From the NCBI GenBank assembly GCA_021806765.1, contig JAJZQR010000288.1, positions 1 through 6,918 of the forward strand: a stretch of DNA of 6,918 nucleotides, read 5' to 3'. The notes under the pieces were generated by a model. It was not told where the DNA came from and ran no database searches. It saw only the letters and a list, made by a program, of their open reading frames with translations. The translations under genes and the position numbers were made by a program. This stretch comes from Chloroflexota bacterium (lineage in GTDB: Bacteria; Chloroflexota; UBA6077). This document shows positions 4,597 to 6,918 of this stretch, one piece after another (position 1 is the stretch's first letter; each line of letters opens with the position of its first letter).

Positions 4597-5841
4597 TTAT
4601 CGGAACCTCTTCATGTACCGTTCCATCGGGAATGGCTTGCCGTGCCCGGGATAGACCGTGTGTATTCCCAGACCCTTCAGCCTTTCGATGCTGGCATTGA
4701 AGTCCGCCAAATCGTCGACAAAGGGGGAGCCGGGTCTGCCAACATTGTAGAGCAAGTCGCCGCAAAACAGGTCACCGGTGCTGGTCAGGATCCCCAGGGA
4801 ACCCTTCGAGTGCCCCGGAATGTGCAGCACTCTCGCCTCGAACCCGTACCCGTTGAGATCATACCCATCCTCGATATACATATCCGGCCTGAATGTGTCG
4901 AACCTGCGCGGCCCGCCGAATACCCTCAAGAGAAACGATGCTATTCTGAAGACTGGGGAGAACCTGTCTGGTTTGGGTTTTCTATTCCAGTTCATGTCTC
5001 CGCGTTCGACCATTCCGGAATCGCCATTGTGCATCGCTACCTCGGCGCCGCACTTTTCGCGGAGATAGGCGCCGTTACCCGCATGGTCGTGATCCCCATG
5101 AGTCAGTACGATCAGCTTCAGGTCTCCAGGCCGGCAGCCGGCGTCTTCGAGTGCTCTCTCGAGTTGGGTGCGCTTTTCCGAAACCCCTGTGTCGATCAGG
5201 ACGAAGCCGTCGCCGGCCTTGACGAGGTAGCAGTTGACACCGCCCAGATTGATCGCCTTGATATCTTCCGACAAGCCTGTCTGTGTGCCCCCCTGACGGC
5301 TGCGGAACCACCCCTGGCTTGCCTTTCGCCCGGCCGCTAGCGCAATGGCACTACGAGTGCGAATGTAGGTCACGACCCCCAGAGTGATCAGACCAAGCTC
5401 GACTGCAAGCTCCCTACGGAAGGACTTGCCCAGTCCGAGACCTACTTTCGGCGAGCCGCCGAAGAGAACCGGCAGGTCGGGCGGGCCGGCGGGCATGACG
5501 GTGAAGGGTTTCAGCGAAACGCGAGCCATCGGATGGGAAATGAAGTCCAGCACCCAGTGGCTGAAAACGAGGAGCCCGATGACCGCCCCGTTGCGGTAGC
5601 TGCGATAGAAGCGCGCGCCCACCACTCCGGCTATCGCGGACCAGATCGCCGACATAATGAGCCCGTGCGACCAGGGAACAGAGACACGCTCTTGCTTTAC
5701 GTCGGCGTGTTCGATGCCTGCCAGCTGAAAGACAGCCCACAGGGCATCGAGAGCGTCTGCGGCAAGTAACAACACGCCAAGCGGTACTCCGGGGGCAAAA
5801 CGTTTGGCCGCCAGGCCGACTCCAAAGTGTGCACCGCCCAT
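4597..5841 (-). CDS. Fusion: four-helix membrane domain plus metallo-beta-lactamase-fold hydrolase
   Basis: The 414-residue product has two parts. Residues 1-165 are a membrane domain with likely helices near 19-40, 60-77, 84-103 and 146-162, and His/Asp-bearing stretches WSHGLIMSAIW and FSHWVLDFISH. These resemble membrane proteins annotated as DUF457/YdjM-like 'metal-dependent hydrolases'. After a basic linker (about 166-190), residues 192-414 form an MBL-fold domain: VNCYLVKAGDGFVLIDTG, THGDHDHAGN (247-256), PGH344, CGD362 and YPGH400. Such domains are usually Zn-dependent hydrolases of varied substrates. The second His of the HxHxDH motif is Asp250, a variant known in part of the family, so metal and substrate cannot be predicted. 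ATG 5841 has AAGGAGG 5 nt upstream. The gene has no partner in its direction here. Fusion is seen directly as one frame without a stop; a natural join or a recent fusion are both possible. Confidence 0.9.
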   Translation of the reverse strand: MGGAHFGVGLAAKRFAPGVPLGVLLLAADALDALWAVFQLAGIEHADVKQERVSVPWSHGLIMSAIWSAIAGVVGARFYRSYRNGAVIGLLVFSHWVLDFISHPMARVSLKPFTVMPAGPPDLPVLFGGSPKVGLGLGKSFRRELAVELGLITLGVVTYIRTRSAIALAAGRKASQGWFRSRQGGTQTGLSEDIKAINLGGVNCYLVKAGDGFVLIDTGVSEKRTQLERALEDAGCRPGDLKLIVLTHGDHDHAGNGAYLREKCGAEVAMHNGDSGMVERGDMNWNRKPKPDRFSPVFRIASFLLRVFGGPRRFDTFRPDMYIEDGYDLNGYGFEARVLHIPGHSKGSLGILTSTGDLFCGDLLYNVGRPGSPFVDDLADFNASIERLKGLGIHTVYPGHGKPFPMERYMKRFR

Positions 5842-5922
5842 CTCGTCCTCCTTGCTCGCCTGCCTTCAAGACACAACCCACATGGCCCGTTAGTGCTCCG
5901 CCACAGTGATTTCGAAGCGTAG

Positions 5923-5996
5923 GGAGGGGCCCTGTGCCCCTCCGCCCGGCGGGCGATGATGGTAGGTCGGCGGCAGGGCAGAGCGCCCTGCCCTAC
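5923..5996. repeat. Pair of intergenic palindromic repeats
   Basis: GGAGGGGC / GCCCCTCC (5923-5943, 5-nt loop) and GGCAGGGC / GCCCTGCC (5972-5992, 5-nt loop) are perfect 8-bp stems. The second is enclosed by GTAGG (5962-5966) and CCTAC (5992-5996). Between the two lies the palindromic CGCCCGGCGGGCG. Both begin near a GTAGG/GTAGGG motif, suggesting related repeat units. They lie upstream of the membrane/MBL gene, without T-runs. Confidence 0.7.
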
Positions 5997-6047
5997 ATCT
6001 CATAGTCTTTGTGGCCGAGTATTGGTGCTCCTTGATTCGAGATATGA

Positions 6048-6138
6048 GAGGTGTCATCCTCAGCAATGAGGTGTCATCCTGAGCGACAGCGAAGGATCTC
6101 CAGCGACGAGGAGATGCTTCGCTCCGCTCAGCATGTCA
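6048..6138. repeat. TGTCATCCTGAGCG-type palindromic repeat with a partial duplicate
   Basis: The main unit (6072-6138) opens with TGTCATCCTGAGCG and AGCGAAGGATCTCC and closes with the near-inverse GGAGATGCTTCGCTCC and GCTCAGCATGTCA. It belongs by eye to a palindromic family dispersed in many bacterial genomes, often mis-annotated as proteins containing CHPER. A partial copy, GAGGTGTCATCCT (6048-6060), precedes the same 13 nt at 6068-6080 with a 20-nt period. Confidence 0.75.
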
Positions 6139-6302
6139 GTACCCCCAGTTCACCCGCCACAGGGCACTTGACGCATGGAGAGCCGTTCTCTCTTCTTAGA
6201 ACATCCAATAGTATAGACCGACCACGCCGCGACGACTAATGGTAATATGGGAATCAACGCTTGGCCCATCCCCGCCCGGCCACTGGGACACGGAGGTGCG
6301 AG
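6139..6302. other. Non-coding leader region of the alcohol dehydrogenase gene
   Basis: No gene or RNA is recognised here. TTGACG (6168-6173) resembles a -35 element but lacks a matching -10 at 16-18 nt; TAGTAT (6209-6214) resembles a -10 without a good -35. A GAGAG/CTCTC inverted repeat lies between them (6178-6192). The promoter of the downstream gene is probably in this stretch but cannot be placed. Confidence 0.4.
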
Positions 6303-6918
6303 ATGAACCTTCCGACCACGATGCGCGCCATGGTGCTGGACCGGCCGCACCAACCCCTCCAGGAGCGCCAGCTCCCCGTGCCGGATCCCGGACCCGAGCA
6401 ACTCCTGATCCGGGTTCTCGCCTGCGGGGTCTGCCGGACCGACCTCCACATCGTGGACGGCGAACTCCCCGATCCCAAACTGCCCCTGATCCCCGGCCAC
6501 GAGATCGTCGGTACCGTCGCCGCGCGCGGGGAGAAGGCCCGCCGCTTCCAGGTGGGCGACCGGGTGGGCGTCCCCTGGCTCGGCTACACCGACGGGACCT
6601 GTCGCTTCTGCAGGAGGGGACAGGAGAACCTCTGCGACAACGCCCGGTTCACCGGGTACACCATGGACGGCGGCTACGCCGAGTACACCGTGGCCTACGA
6701 GCAGTACTGCTTCGCCCTGCCCCCCGAGTACGGTGACGCCGAGGTTGCCCCCCTCCTGTGCGCGGGACTGATCGGCTACCGCACCTACCGGCTGGCCGGC
6801 GAGAGGGTGGAACGGTTGGGGATCTACGGCTTCGGGGCCGCCGCCCACATCGTCGCGCAGGTGGCCGTCTACGAGGGCAAGAGGGTCTACGCCTTCACCC
6901 GCCCCGGCGACGCCCAGG
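6303..6918 (+). CDS. Zinc-dependent alcohol dehydrogenase, N-terminal 205 codons (3' end beyond the window)
   Basis: This is a medium-chain dehydrogenase/reductase that oxidises alcohols or reduces aldehydes with NAD(P) in the cytoplasm. Catalytic zinc ligands are visible: Cys44 in CGVCRTDLH, His66 in PGHE, and Cys153 in LLCAGLIGYR. The Rossmann region starts at about 172 with LGIYGFGAAAHIVAQVA. The spacing matches bacterial class AdhA/AdhT enzymes of about 330-340 residues, so roughly 40 percent is missing. ATG 6303 has GGAGGTG 6292-6298 upstream; a second Met at residue 7 is possible. The structural zinc site is unusual: GYTDGTCRFCRRGQENLC has Asp97 where the first of four Cys normally stands, leaving Cys100, Cys103 and Cys111. 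The other family hallmark, DGGYAEYTV, is intact. No neighbour tells which substrate is used. Confidence 0.95.
   Translation, partial: MNLPTTMRAMVLDRPHQPLQERQLPVPDPGPEQLLIRVLACGVCRTDLHIVDGELPDPKLPLIPGHEIVGTVAARGEKARRFQVGDRVGVPWLGYTDGTCRFCRRGQENLCDNARFTGYTMDGGYAEYTVAYEQYCFALPPEYGDAEVAPLLCAGLIGYRTYRLAGERVERLGIYGFGAAAHIVAQVAVYEGKRVYAFTRPGDAQ

Noticed and set aside
4642..5340. 232-codon plus-strand frame opposite the MBL domain
   Set aside because: The opposite strand carries complete MBL motifs and a strong ribosome-binding site; this frame has neither.
6168..6214. Full sigma70 promoter for the alcohol dehydrogenase gene
   Set aside because: TTGACG and TAGTAT are 35 nt apart and neither has a partner at proper spacing.
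6051..6239. 62-codon plus-strand frame
   Set aside because: Its start is the translation of a palindromic repeat (RCHPERQRR), a known kind of false gene.
6150..6848. 232-codon minus-strand frame
   Set aside because: Antisense shadow of the alcohol dehydrogenase.

Overview
The window is GC-rich bacterial chromosome with high-GC third codon positions, long repeat-filled gaps and three strong minus-strand genes in the order tlyA > nadK > recN (a conserved bacterial gene order). That order, the style of the short-unit tandem repeats and the RecN sequence around DPNGLPW suggest a Chloroflexota (Anaerolineae-like) genome or metagenome bin. This assignment is an inference from general resemblance, not a database match.

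Left part (1-3710, minus strand): one transcription unit. A good sigma70-type promoter (TTGACG, 17 nt, TAGACT; 3681-3709) is followed by a tandem two-aptamer glycine riboswitch (about 3431-3650) that runs directly into an intrinsic terminator (3397-3430). Downstream lie tlyA (2454-3281, TTG start), nadK (1307-2170) and recN (start 1297, cut by the left window edge). Glycine riboswitches normally sit in front of glycine-cleavage, serine/glycine-conversion or glycine-export genes, so one heading a tlyA-nadK-recN unit is the most unusual thing here. A roughly 84-bp hairpin block flanked by an exact 15-nt direct repeat separates terminator and tlyA. If one repeat copy and the block are removed, the terminator abuts the tlyA ribosome-binding site, so the block looks like a later insertion into a riboswitch-tlyA leader.

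Middle (3711-4596): a non-coding divergent region with inverted repeats, a heptamer tandem repeat and an AT-rich promoter-like patch leads to a small unrecognised 120-residue gene on the plus strand with an excellent Shine-Dalgarno site. Behind it is a block (4419-4513) that can fold as a three-way junction on either strand, between two convergent genes.

Right part (4597-6918): a minus-strand gene for a fused protein (four-helix membrane domain plus metallo-beta-lactamase-fold hydrolase), a 461-bp gap filled with dispersed palindromic repeats, and the first 205 codons of a plus-strand zinc alcohol dehydrogenase in which one structural-zinc cysteine is replaced by Asp.

Repeats are the second theme. 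Tandem arrays of 7-, 8- and 9-nt units occur at five places: inside recN, before nadK, across the tlyA stop codon (7- and 9-nt units) and upstream of the 120-residue gene. Two of them have been translated into protein (a Gly/Asp/Glu-rich stretch in RecN and the last residues of TlyA). MITE-like palindromic elements occupy most other intergenic space.
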